Below are positions 35,766 to 47,389 of a stretch of DNA of 64,000 nt, one piece after another. The position numbers and the translations under genes are program-made. The notes below the pieces were generated by a model, which saw only the letters and a program-made list of their open reading frames with translations, made no database searches and was not told where the DNA came from. Position 1 is the first letter of the stretch, and the number at the start of each line of letters is the position of its first letter. Source of the stretch: Lotus japonicus (lineage: Eukaryota > Streptophyta > Magnoliopsida > Fabales > Fabaceae); contig NC_080046.1 of NCBI RefSeq assembly GCF_012489685.1, positions 43,859,176 to 43,923,175 on the forward strand, read 5' to 3'.

Positions 35766-38700
35766 ATAAGTGTCTTGCTCTGTAATGTAACACTGGTTAG
35801 ATATTTTACGTTACTTTTACATTTATGTTGAGAGGATTTTATAATCTCTTCTTATGGAAGTTGTTGAATAATTTTCTAAATGATGGCGATGTCGTACTGT
35901 TGACGGCCGAAGTGCTTATGAAATTCAGTTCTGAGTATGATGAATTTTATTGGAATATCATGGAAGATAAACCTATTTAAATAAGTGATTTTATGCATCT
36001 TAGGATTATCTGGCTTGTTTAGAAATTTTATTGGCAGGAATAATTCACTCTTTGGAAAGCATATGAACTTATAAATTTTCAAACACAATCAGTGTTAATT
36101 TTAATGAGTTTTCGTGAAGAAGTGTAATACTCCCTTGATATGTTTTTAAACTCTGATAAGCGTTTTTAAATAAAACAATGGGAAAAAGGGGGTGTTACAT
36201 TAGCTAATGTAACACCCCCTTTTTCCCATTGTTTTATTTAAAAACGCTTATCAGAGTTTAAAAACATATCAAGGGAGTATTACACTTCTTCACGAAAACT
36301 CATTAAAATTAACACTGATTGTGTTTGAAAATTTATAAGTTCATATGCTTTCCAAAGAGTGAATTATTCCTGCCAATAAAATTTCTAAACAAGCCAGATA
36401 ATCCTAAGATGCATAAAATCACTTATTTAAATAGGTTTATCTTCCATGATATTCCAATAAAATTCATCATACTCAGAACTGAATTTCATAAGCACTTCGG
36501 CCGTCAACAGTACGACATCGCCATCATTTAGAAAATTATTCAACAACTTCCATAAGAAGAGATTATAAAATCCTCTCAACATAAATGTAAAAGTAACGTA
36601 AAATATCTAACCAGTGTTACATTACAGAGCAAGACACTTATTTTATAATAATAATAATAATAATAATAATAACATAAACTAAGACTCTCCAAAGCTACTC
36701 CTCATGAGCCACATCTCTACCTCCAGTACCTGAGCGATGTCGCATAGAACATCATTCCAACAGAAGGGTAAGAACTTACATTGTATAAAATATAGCGTAA
36801 CAAAGAGCAAGTAAACAATTCAGATCCAGCTTTATAAACTCTTCACATTGTCTTTAAAATCTGAGTGATTATAATATTTGCTTTCAAGACAGTTTCATAA
36901 TTCTTATTGTTGTTTCAGAAAATTATAAGTTTTAAGAAGAATAATAATTCGACTTTACCACAACAGCAAAATAATTCACCAACGATTCACCAAACACATA
37001 AAACCACTGAAAACGTGAAACTTAGTGTGTGAGACTCTAATGTATGCATGTGGTACCAATTGTTAACCTTAGCGGTATCACCGCGTCCACTCCAGACAGT
37101 TAACCACCAATGAAGTCCACTCCAGACTTCCAGAACCACGCCAGTTCTGGGACAAACCTCAGTTTTCCGATGAAAACCGACACGTTGCCTCTTGACTAAA
37201 TGAAGTGTATTTCGTGCAAAAACTCATAAATTAAAACATGCAATTTTGAGACCACTCCAGCCCCAAATATATAACATATTTTCTCACCAAATTCCATAAC
37301 GGAAATCACACCAAAATTGCACAAAATAACACTTCAATACAATTATCAAATCATTCACTATTCCACTGACAAAATAGCAACACAAAATCATCAAATGTCT
37401 CATATCAATTACTAGAATCAGTTTCAGAATCAATCTCAGAAATAAGCAGAAACATAGCAAACTTGCATATAATCCTGGTACTAAATGAGCAGTCCAAAAA
37501 TTATGAAACTTTTACCAAACATAGCCTTATACGTTAGCTTTAATATAAAATTGGTTTCACCCAATTTGGAATTCTGTAGAGAGAGTTATGGTCTCTACAG
37601 CACAGGCTGTTAGGGTTTCTGCGAGCAGAAACAGAGTGAACTTGCAGATAATTCTGGTATTGAACCAGCAATCTAAAAATTATGATAATATTACCCAATA
37701 TAGCCCTATGAGTTAGCTTTCATACAAAATTGGTTTCACTCAATTTGGAATTCTGTAGAGAGAGTTATGCTCTCTACAACACAGACTGTTAGGGTATCTG
37801 CGGGCAAAACATAACAGAACCAAATTTTCCCCGGAACCTCAATTTCGCTCAAAATCAATTTTTCTCACCACATGTTAACACTCAACACAGTCTCTCAGTT
37901 CTGAATTTTCAAAAAAGATGAGGGTTCCTTCATGTTAAACTCAACCTCTGTTATTCTACAATTATACAAGATAAATTCAAACCCTTACCTCTTGAAGATC
38001 AAATTCTAGGTTTTTTCTTCTCTTTTCTCCCCTTCTCTCTTTCACGCTTCTTTTCTTCTCCTCTGCTAACTTCTCCAATTCTCAAATTCTGATTTCTCTC
38101 TTTCTAATTCACTCATATCCCTTAAATAGTCATACTAATGAGCCCCACTCTCAATTACTCACACAAAAACCTAACAAACTTATTTATCTAAATCTTATTC
38201 TATATCACATGAGATTTAAATTATACTCACATAATTCATCAAATTACCATATAGCATAATAATAATTAAGATAAAATAATAAATAACCTAATATCGAAAA
38301 GTGGGGTGTTACATAGCACGTTTTAATTTTCTTTACTTATATCATTTACTCATTTATATAAACTAGGTATCACATAAAAAATCATAATGGAACTTCTGCT
38401 GCATTGGCTCAAATACCAGCACAATCAATGTACCCTTAGAGCATTTAATACAACTAATTTTTGTGATATGTTTAATTTCTGATAAATTTTTCATTGACCA
38501 ATAATGAATATATCATTTTAGGAAAAAAAATAAAACATTAATAATCGAAATTATTAATTTAGGAAATAAAATTAATTACATGTTAATTTTATAACAAAAA
38601 TTAATAATAAACATATTTTCTTATGTTCATTGGCAATAATTTCAGCACCATTTCGTGCGTACCTCCTCGACAACAAGACAAGGATTTTCATTTTCCTTCA

Positions 38701-39627
38701 TTTTTTATTCATCCTATACTTCTTCCTTCCATCTTTGAAATTTCTTATGAAAAAAAACTCATCTTTTTTTTTCTCCGTACGTCTACTCCATGGTAAGTAT
38801 TTTCAACATTCTTTTCATATTTTCCATACTCCTCATTCCTCCCTTTCATTTTTCTATTTCTCATTTCATTATTCGATTCGATTTCGTATTAAGGAACATT
38901 CACCTTCAATTTTTCTTTAATCTGAAACAACTCTATAGAAAAATAATTTGTCAATCATGTGAAGGTAATGATTTTTATCTTAATCCAAAAATAATTAAAT
39001 TTACAATACCTGTGCATTGGTTAGAATTCTTTTGCTTTTTTTAGACATTTCTCACATTATTTCTTTAGTTTATAACATTCTATTTCACCTGTTATGTGTT
39101 GCACCGTGTTTATCTTACTTTGGTTTATTGTTTTCCAGGTTTTATTTCCATTTTTATTTTACAATTCTCCACCACCACTGTATGATCGCAATATCGTAAG
39201 TTTATTATTGGTTACGTTATCCCCTTATTCACTCCCTTTTATTTGTTGTGTCCAATGGTTTATTTCATGTTTCATACTCCCCTTATTTACTCATTCTTCT
39301 ATTTTTGATTCACCATTATATATTGTTTCACCCCATTTTTTAAATCATGAAGGAGAAATACCGAAATCCTTCAATTTCTCTACTTAGATTGATAAAGTGG
39401 ATTTTTTTCCTCCATCGTCCCTGGTAGGTGGTGGTATGAGTGAAGAGCTGAAGACAAAAAAGGGGAAAGAGTTAACAATAATAGTCACGTGAGACTTTAT
39501 TCAAAAATAAGAGAAGCCTTTGAATCTAAATAATTTTTGTATATTCTCTATTATTTTTGTTTTTTTTATTCTGATGGTTTTTTCCTATGATTTGATTCGA
39601 GTTTTATTAGAGCTGGGGTTTTCATTT

Positions 39628-39707
39628 GAGATTAATTTATATCCACTAACAGTGTAAAAAGTTTCTTAATTACACTATTAGTCTGTTAGTGCAAATAAAT
39701 TAATCTC
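39628..39707. mobile_element. 80-bp MULE-like MITE with 9-bp target duplication
   Basis: A hairpin element whose ends are GAGATTAATTTAT and its complement, with a further inner pair (cactaacag/ctgttagtg). It is flanked by a perfect 9-bp duplication, ttttcattt, at 39619-39627 and 39708-39716. The sibling Helitron lacks it at the corresponding place (about 46240), giving an empty site. Confidence 0.85.
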
Positions 39708-39810
39708 TTTTCATTTGGTTGTTACATGTTGATTTCTCTTTGAAATTAATTTGTTTATTTTTGCATGTGCATTTTATTTATTTATTAACAATTTTCGTGT
39801 TAACCACAAG

Positions 39811-39912
39811 TGGCGAATGCTCATTTCCTTAAGGGATTTCGCCTAGGCTTCTGGCCCGGTTCGATCCTCTCTGAGGTAAAAAATAATACATTTGTAGCAG
39901 GAACAAAAAAAA
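39811..39912 (+). mobile_element. tRNA-derived SINE (short copy)
   Basis: It has a B-box ggttcgatcc at 39858-39867 and ends in a short A run. It matches the minus-strand SINE at 46265-46438 over its first about 100 bases (ttaagggatttcgcctaggc) and lacks the rest of the body. Confidence 0.6.
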
Positions 39913-41296
39913 TTGTTTTGAATCAAAATATATATTATTATTATTGTTATGAGAAGTGTTATATCGTACGATCGAAAGTTAGAAGAAACTATCGAATGCC
40001 CTACGTGGCAACTTAAACATTATTAATTGATTAAATAAAATAAATAAGAACAAAAGGTTTGATTAGGAACCACACAACTCTTCAACGCATCTAAACCTCA
40101 TCCATGTGCATTCGTTGCCTCCGTTCCTTCAAGTATTGTTCAACAACTTGCAACACATCATCCCCTTTTTATTCATCAGCCATCCATTATACAAACTTAC
40201 ACATATGTTTTCTGGATGTTTTCACTTCAAGATACATCTATGGGTAAAGAGAAGATCGTTACATACCTCGCTATCATGGGTGAAAATATGGGTGAATGAT
40301 ATCTTTCATGTACAGGTACAAGCTGTCGAACTCCATGCCGCTAAACATCGTATATTCTCCATGGCATATTTCTTTGCCACTAAATCGGAGATCTAGAGCT
40401 GCACGAGCCACTATAGAATAATAGAGAGCGGATACAGGTCTACGGGTAGGTAGTAAAACACTTCTCTGTTCAGAAAGACCGGATCTGATCTAAGGCATGG
40501 GAAGAGAGAGAAATTGAAAGATGACACAGACATGCCATGCCACGTCATTCTTATGTTTCGTATACAATATGCTCGGCCTATTAAGCATTTTCCTATTGTT
40601 ATTATAAATATAAACATTGATAAGAAAATAATGAATCAAATATTAAAAAATTTAAAATATCGATTTAATGTATATACAAAAAACTTATATAAAGGCATAA
40701 AACATATAAAAAAAACTTATATAATGAATAGAATGTTCTTTAGTAGTTTTACTTTTTTTTTCTTACTTGCGCGAAAAAAAAATCTAATGTGTAACAAGAT
40801 ATGAGTATGTCGACGTTTTGTTCCAAAAAATACGATGAAAAATCTTTCATAAAATGTTTTTTTGCCGAATCTATTACATTTTTTAGGGTGACAAAATTCA
40901 GTGCATGGTCTAGAGTAACCACCTTGCATTCCATGCAGGTTGTACTTTAAGCTGACCCCCGCAGTGAAACCAATAGAAAGTTTACAAATTCCCTTTTATG
41001 GGTTAACTTCACACCTTATCCTTTTATGTTTGAAAAACCCATAGAGATGAGAAATTGATCGGTATAATTTAGACATATTTCTAATTTTTTTCCAAGAAAA
41101 AAAATATAAAGATCACCATTTTCAATATTTTGATGTAGATGTCATATGTTTTGTCGTATCTAAAGGTGAACTATCTGATTTCAAAAAAATGAGATAAAAA
41201 GTCAACTATAATGTTATTGATTTGGATGCTCTAGAGTAAGTAATATAATTTAACCTTCTTGTGATTTTTTAATTTGAAAACTATATATTTACTTTA

Positions 41297-41345
41297 GCGA
41301 TTGAATTCCAACGGTAGTGAAATTTTGAGGTGTACACTGCGCAGG
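41297..41345 (+). pseudogene. Second fragment of the RPA-like exon
   Basis: A short piece encoding NGSEILRCTLR matches the RPA-like exon at 33556 and then breaks. It lies close to the 3' end of Helitron A. Confidence 0.45.
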
Positions 41346-44314
41346 GAAGGCAATGGGTAGGGTCTGGGTAGGGTACTACAGTACTCATCCCCAAAGATCT
41401 CATAAAAATTTCTAATATAATTTCTATCACATTGGCTAAAACACTAATGATGTTAATGTACTCATTGACCAATGATGTGTTACATAAAATTTAAATTTTA
41501 AATAACAAAAGTCACCCGTGTAAGGCACTGGTAATTCCACTAGTATACATGAAAATAATGTTTCCTTCTAGAAGCCTATGCCACATGGCACCCCCAAATT
41601 CTTCCAATTTCCCTCCAAGAAAAAAAAAGACATCCCACTTTTTTGTTACAACATATTTCATCTCTCACCTATTTAATTTCATTTATTATTAATAATTCCT
41701 TATCCTATATGATACACTTGAATGTATATTTTTAAATATTATATTTTTGAAAGTTTGTGACAATTCAAGTAATATTACGAAATCTATTTCAAAAAAAATG
41801 ATTATTTCGAAATCTTTTTCTCACTTTTTAAATTTTAAATATAAAAATTACTTGAAATTATTTTAAAAATAAATCTAACATTATTTTTTTATTACAAATT
41901 AAAAAATATAATACACAACAAAAATTAGAATCCTTTGTTTGTTCAACTCCAACAGCAATGTTGATAATAAATATTGAAACTTTTAATTTAAACTATCATT
42001 ATTTCCTAACCTATAATTTATGTCTTTAACATGTTTTTAAAAAATATATTTAAATTTTTTAAAAAATATATTGGAAGGAAATATTATATTAATTTTACAT
42101 TTGAAATTTAACTTTCTTCATTATAATAATTGTTGAAAATCTAATTAATATTATTGGTTGTTGGTTTACTTAGATGAGAAAATGAATGTTTTCAAATCAA
42201 ATAAATATTTTTTTTTCCAGCATCATGATTTTTTGGTAAATTGGAAAATAAGCATCATGTTTTTATTAAGTTTGATTTATTCTTCCGAAATTTTAATCTA
42301 TATTAAACATTTTATCCTTATAATTGTTATTAATGATTCTAATTAATAACTAAAGTCAATGGATATAATTAATTACCTTTTTTAAATTCAAAAATGAAAA
42401 AAAATAATTTTTTTAAAAATTTTGCTTTTTTTTTGCTAAAACTTCTACAAATCAAACAAATAATTTATATGTGAGACACATCATTAATAAACATTTCATT
42501 ACTAAACAAATTTCCAAGGTTTTTTTCCATTAGCGGACCTTATTATCCTATTTGATCCAAAAAGCTAGAGCATATTCTGGAATTTTTTCTCCAAGAAATG
42601 GAATATTCCAAAAATCTATATATATGTGAAAATAAGGTTTGTTCTAGAAGATCTATGACACATGGCACCTCCATATTCATCCATTTTCTCTCCAAGAAAA
42701 AAAATATTCATTCTACTTTTTTGTCACAACATACAATCATGACTCAATCTATTTAATGTAATTCCAATTTTTATGTAACCTTTATTTAAAAGTTCAAAAA
42801 TATTTTAAATCCTTTTTAATTGAATTATCACAACAATTAATGTTTTAATTTTTTAATATTTAATTTCGATTTTTTATATAACCTTTACTTGGAATTATAT
42901 TTGAAAACATTACAAATATGATAAGAAAAATTAAATTAGAAAATAAAAAATAATAATCACAAATCGGAAAAAATACTTCTTAATTTAATTTTCAACGTAA
43001 TTATTATTTTAATTTTTCATCTGTTTCGAAAGTACAGATTTTCAATATTTAATATTGATTTTAATTTCAATTTTTTATGTAACCTTTACTAGGAATTTTA
43101 TTTGAAAATATATCTAATATAATAAAAAAAATTAAATTCGAAAATAGAACAAAAATAATAAAAATCAGAAAATAAAATTAATTTAAATCCTTTTTAATTT
43201 AATTTTCAACGCAAATGTTATTTTAATTTTTCAATCTATATCTATATATATATGAAAAGAAGGTTTTCTTCTAGAAGACCTATGCCACATGTCTCCTCTT
43301 AAGTAATTCATTTTCCTTCCAAAACAAAAAAATATATTTCCACTTTTTTTTGTCACATTAATTGCTAAGTTTAATATAGGTAAAATCTTTATTAAGAATA
43401 AAACATAAGTAATACTTATAAAAACTATCAAAGTAAGGATATAATTCCAAATAATATTATTTTCTGCCCCTCCATATTTTCGAAAACATGATACAATACA
43501 TGAGCATCTCTAAACCTATTTCATTTCATCCATTATTAAAAATTCATAATTAGATTAAAACTTTTTGAAAATAATCAATTCTGATTAAAAAAAATTAATT
43601 TTTTATTTTCCCTGAAATTATTTTTTAAGATAAATCAAATATTTTAAAAATATATTACAAATTTGAAAATATGATTCATCAAAATAATTGAAATCCCTTT
43701 TTTTTAATTAACAATATTCTAAATAGTTATAATAAATATTCGTAATCATTTCAAATAGAAATAAGTATTGGATCTTTTAATTTTTATTTTTCTAAAATTT
43801 ATTTATTTGTTTTTCTTTAATATTATGGTTAAAATGATTTTAAAATATAAATTAATTTTTTTGAAATTCGAATTTCCTTTACTATAGTAATCGTTTAAAA
43901 TCTAATTATTACTAGATTAGTTGTAAAATGAGTGTGATGAGCAAATAATTTTTTGAAAATAAAATAAATATATTTTTTAAAAAATTTTAGCATCATTTTT
44001 TTTTTTTTTTAATTTTTCGAAAATTTGGCAATTGAATAAATATTCCTATTTTAGATACTACAATTTTGATTTCTTATAATTGAAATTAATGGCTCTAATT
44101 AATTCCTACAATTAATGAGTATAATTAATTGTCTTTTGAAATTCAATTTTTAAAAACCTTGCTGCTCAAGAATTGATAATTTATTGGAACAATGAAATAA
44201 TTTGTAAGAAATAACGAAAAAATTTAATTAAATTAGACAAGATTAATTAAAGAATTGAAATTTCAAAAATGAAATATTCCACATTTTCGAAATTAAATTG
44301 ATATAATTTAATTA

Positions 44315-45466
44315 ATGAATCCTTAGAACATTTAATACAAATAATTTTGTTGATATGTTTAATTTCTGATTAATTTTTCACTGACCAATAATGAATATTT
44401 TATTTTAGGAAAAAATTAAGCATAAATAAATCAAAATATTTCAGCATCATTTTGTGCATACCTCCTCGAAAACAAGGTAAGGACTTTCATTTTCCTCCAT
44501 TTCCTATTCAACTTATACTTCTTCCTCCCATCTTTGGAATTTCTTATGAAAAAAACCCATCATGTTTTTCTCTCCGCTCCATGGTAAGTATTTTCAACTT
44601 TCTTCCATATTTTTCATACTCCTCTCTTTCCTCCCTTTCATTTTTTTGTTTCTCAATTCTTTATTCAATTTCATGTTAAGCAACTTTCACCTTCAATTTT
44701 TCTTTCATTTGAAACAATTATAGAGAAATATAATTTATCAATCATGTGCTAGATAATGCTTTAATTTTATCTTAATGCAAAAATAATTAATTTTGCTATA
44801 CATGTGCATTGGTTAGAGAATTCATTTGCTCTTTTGAGACATTTCTCACATTATTTATTTAATCTATAACATTTTGATATAATTTAATTAATGAATCCTT
44901 AGAACATTTAATACAAATAATTTTGTTGATATGTTTAATTTCTGATTAATTTTTCATTGACCAATAATGAGTATTTTATTTTAGGAAAAAATTAAACATT
45001 AATAAATCAAAATATTTCAGCATCCTTTTGTGCATATCTCCTCGAAAACAAGGCAAGGACTTTCATTTTCCTCCATTTCCTATTCATCTTATACTTCTTC
45101 CTCCCATCTTTGAAATTTCTTATGAAAAAAACTCATCCTGTTTTTTTCTCCGTTCGTCTACTCCATGGTAAGTATTTTCAACTTTCTTCCAAATTTTTCA
45201 TACTCCTCTATTTCCTCCCTTTCATTTTTCTGTTTCTCAATTCTTTATTCAATTTCATGATAATGAACTTTCACCTTCAATTTTTCTTTCATTTGAAACA
45301 ACTATAGAGAAAAATAATTTATCAATCGTTTCGGTTTTATAATTTAATTACCCAATTTTTTTTTTCAAATCTGATCCAATTTTTATCGGTTTGGATTGGA
45401 TTGGATTTCAGTTTTTCAAAGAAAGTAAAAATCTTGAAATACATAACAAAATAGAAAATAAAATCA
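44315..45466 (+). repeat. Tandem 576-bp duplication inside Helitron B
   Basis: The block starting atgaatccttagaacattta recurs 576 bases later (44315 and 44891). Both copies contain the 'cctcctcgaaaacaagg' and 'ctccatggtaagtattttcaac' segments that also occur once in Helitron A near 38650-38810. Confidence 0.75.
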
Positions 45467-46264
45467 TAAAACAAGAAGCACTGTAAAAGTTACAGAGACA
45501 AGATATCATGCTTAACACTAACATCAATACTGTAAGAAATGAATAATGTACGCACTGATATGTTTCACTTTCGCTGAATGAAAAGAAGACATATGTCTCC
45601 TAACTTGGAAAATGTTAAACACATTACTGTAAAGGTTTGAGTATACATGGAATAAAATATTATAAGTATGGTTAAATGGGTAATTATGTATGCCAAAATT
45701 TAAATAAATAAATACTTTCGGTTTGGTTTGGATCGGTACGATTTAGAACATAGGAACTGAAAACCAATCCGATCCATTAGCGTAAATATTGGTTTTTGCT
45801 ATTTTCGGTTTTTTAGTTTTTGGTTTTTTTGGATCGATTTGAGCGGTTTTAATTGGTTTGGTTCGGTTATGAACACCCCTATTTCATGATCCTATTATTT
45901 ACTTATTCATCCATTTTTTATTCACCATCATATATTGTTTCACCCCTTTTTTAAATCATGAAGGGGAAAGACGAACATCCTTCAATTTATCTGCTTGGAT
46001 TGATAAAATGAATTTTTCCTCCATCGTCCCTGGTAGGCGGTGGTTACCAAAGGTATGATCGAAGAGCCAAGGACAAAAAAAGAGGAACGAGTTCAAACTT
46101 AAAAGTAATAGTCACATGAGAGTTTATTCAAAAATAAGAGAAGCTTCTGGATCTAAATAATTTTCGTAAATTATCTATTATTTTGGTTTATTTAATCTGG
46201 CGATTTTCTCCTATGATTTGATTTGAGTTTTATTAGAAGTGGGGTTTCATTTTGTTGTTACATG

Positions 46265-46438
46265 TTTTTTTTTTGTCCTTTGGCCACTAGTCACCACGGG
46301 GGAAAAGAGCCCCACGTGACTAATCTGGCTCGGGATACGGTAGTAATGTCCCTGACCACAAATGTATTATATTTTCCCTTAGAGGGGATCGAACCCGGAC
46401 CAGAAGCCTAGGCGAAATCCCTTAAGGAAATGCACATT
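46265..46438 (-). mobile_element. tRNA-derived SINE
   Basis: Read on the minus strand it has the B-box ggttcgatcc near 46395, a body, and a 3' A run (T run on plus at 46265-46274). I did not find a convincing target duplication. It lies in the part of Helitron B that corresponds to the SINE site of Helitron A but in the opposite orientation. Confidence 0.65.
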
Positions 46439-46833
46439 CACCAAACATTTTGAATCAAAATATATATATATATATATTATTATTAGTGTTATTGCTATTA
46501 TAAATAGAAACATTGATATGAAAAATAATCAATCAAATATTAATAATTAAACATGTATAAAAAAATTAAAATACTGATTTAATGCATATATAAAAATTTG
46601 AGTGAATTTAAGTCTTATAATTTAAAATATTTAATTATTTTCATATTTAAATAATTAAAAATTTATAAGTAAAAAGTTGTGGTAGATTAATACATAATTA
46701 TCACTATTAAGAACATATAGTTGAAACAATTGTTAAAATATATTTACTTAAAAGATACAAAACATAATATTACATGAAATTTAAATTGTAAATAACAAAA
46801 GTCACCCGTGCAGGGCCCGGGTAATCCCGCTAG

Positions 46834-47382
46834 TAACATCGGTTTGAGTGTTGTAGTCCACAAAGAGTGGAGGCAATTCTCTCTCCTTAATCATTTCAAT
46901 TCCTAAGCTAAAAGCTGATGCAATGAGCATGTTACTATTGATTTTTTATTGACGACTATTCTTTATATATTTCATATAATAATATTTAAATACTCTATTA
47001 GCTTTTATTATATGTAAATTATGGGGTCGACATGAGCAAGTCATTCAGAAAAAAAGAATTTGTTAGTCAAATTATTTGTCTTGTTATTAGTGGACTTTTT
47101 TCGAAAGAGTGAAATGATCTGGAGTTTTGCACATTTCTCATACTTTGAAGGTTCAATTGAAGAATTTAATGATAACTGTTCTTACAATAGTTCTAATTGT
47201 GGTGGAGCCAAAGTTTTAGCTTGACTAAAATAGAAGTGTATAGATTTTTTTTAATTAAATATATTCTTTATTCTTGAAAATTTGACAAATTAGAGTTTCA
47301 GGTTAATTGCAGCAAAGAGAATGAGGTACTATCAATTTGTTCCGACTTAGGAAATAAGTATATTCATTATGAAACAAGCTAG
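46834..47382. other. Gene-free stretch
   Basis: No recognised coding frame or repeat; AT-rich flank between Helitron B and the LINE. Confidence 0.3.
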
Positions 47383-47389
47383 CATGCTC

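Larger units (their letters stand above)
33915..38313. mobile_element. 4.4 kb palindromic insertion with 5-bp target duplication
   Basis: Arm 1 is 33915-36199 and arm 2 is 36208-38313, joined by ttagctaa (36200-36207), itself a palindrome, so there is no asymmetric loop; the centre is between 36203 and 36204. Each arm runs TGTAACACCCC...GGGTGTTACA. The unit as a whole is flanked by tagca at 33910-33914 and 38314-38318. The ends and 5-bp duplication are those of an LTR retroelement integrase, and the sequence style is that of a chromovirus LTR. The arms are nearly identical; a few single-base differences were seen, for example near 35239 and 35107. Mirror-image 70-residue frames at 35876-36088 and 36319-36531 are a by-product of the symmetry. 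Confidence 0.9.
33545..38460 (+). pseudogene. Helitron-borne RPA-like OB-fold gene, broken
   Basis: One stretch at 33554-33690 encodes GSEILRCTLWEDFAQQFLQY and GHDGPVILILQLAKIKMYKG, and 33787-33865 encodes GVSNVTYNSKLLFNLDIPAV, both typical of the OB-fold of Replication protein A 1 relatives carried by plant Helitrons (single-strand DNA binding). A further possible piece, NGTSAALAQIPAQSMYP, lies at 38385-38437. The 4.4 kb palindrome is inserted between them, apparently in an intron. The exons are small, the frame is incomplete and no start is clear, so I treat it as a remnant. Confidence 0.55.
32450..41543 (+). mobile_element. Helitron A
   Basis: The left end starts TCTATATCTATATATATATG after an A, and the right end is ...ggtaattccaCTAG before a T, as expected for insertion between A and T. 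The sequence acccg...ctggt before the CTAG is a decayed hairpin; the sibling element has a better one. The unit is 9.09 kb but about 4.4 kb of it is a later palindromic insertion. It contains broken RPA-like coding pieces, which fits Helitron biology, but no Rep/helicase was recognised. Pairing of these two ends is inferred, because several extra left ends lie downstream. Confidence 0.55.
41544..46833 (+). mobile_element. Helitron cluster B
   Basis: Three 5'-type ends resembling that of Helitron A lie in tandem: a degenerate one at 41544, and TC starts at 42615 and 43235. Each is followed by the conserved 'gaaaataaggttt(t)cttctaga...cacatg(g)ca' block. The only right end is ...cccgggtaatcccgCTAG at 46830-46833, before a T, preceded by an acccg/cgggt hairpin. 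The innermost 43235-46833 is the most likely last-inserted copy. No transposase was recognised. Confidence 0.55.

Noticed and set aside
35876..36531. Two identical 70-residue open frames in mirror positions
   Set aside because: They are one frame seen in both arms of the palindrome. The content is AT-rich with no family resemblance.
38630..39387. F/S-rich frames in Helitron A
   Set aside because: Tri- and dipyrimidine-rich DNA; the same stretch in Helitron B has different frames, so it is not conserved coding sequence.
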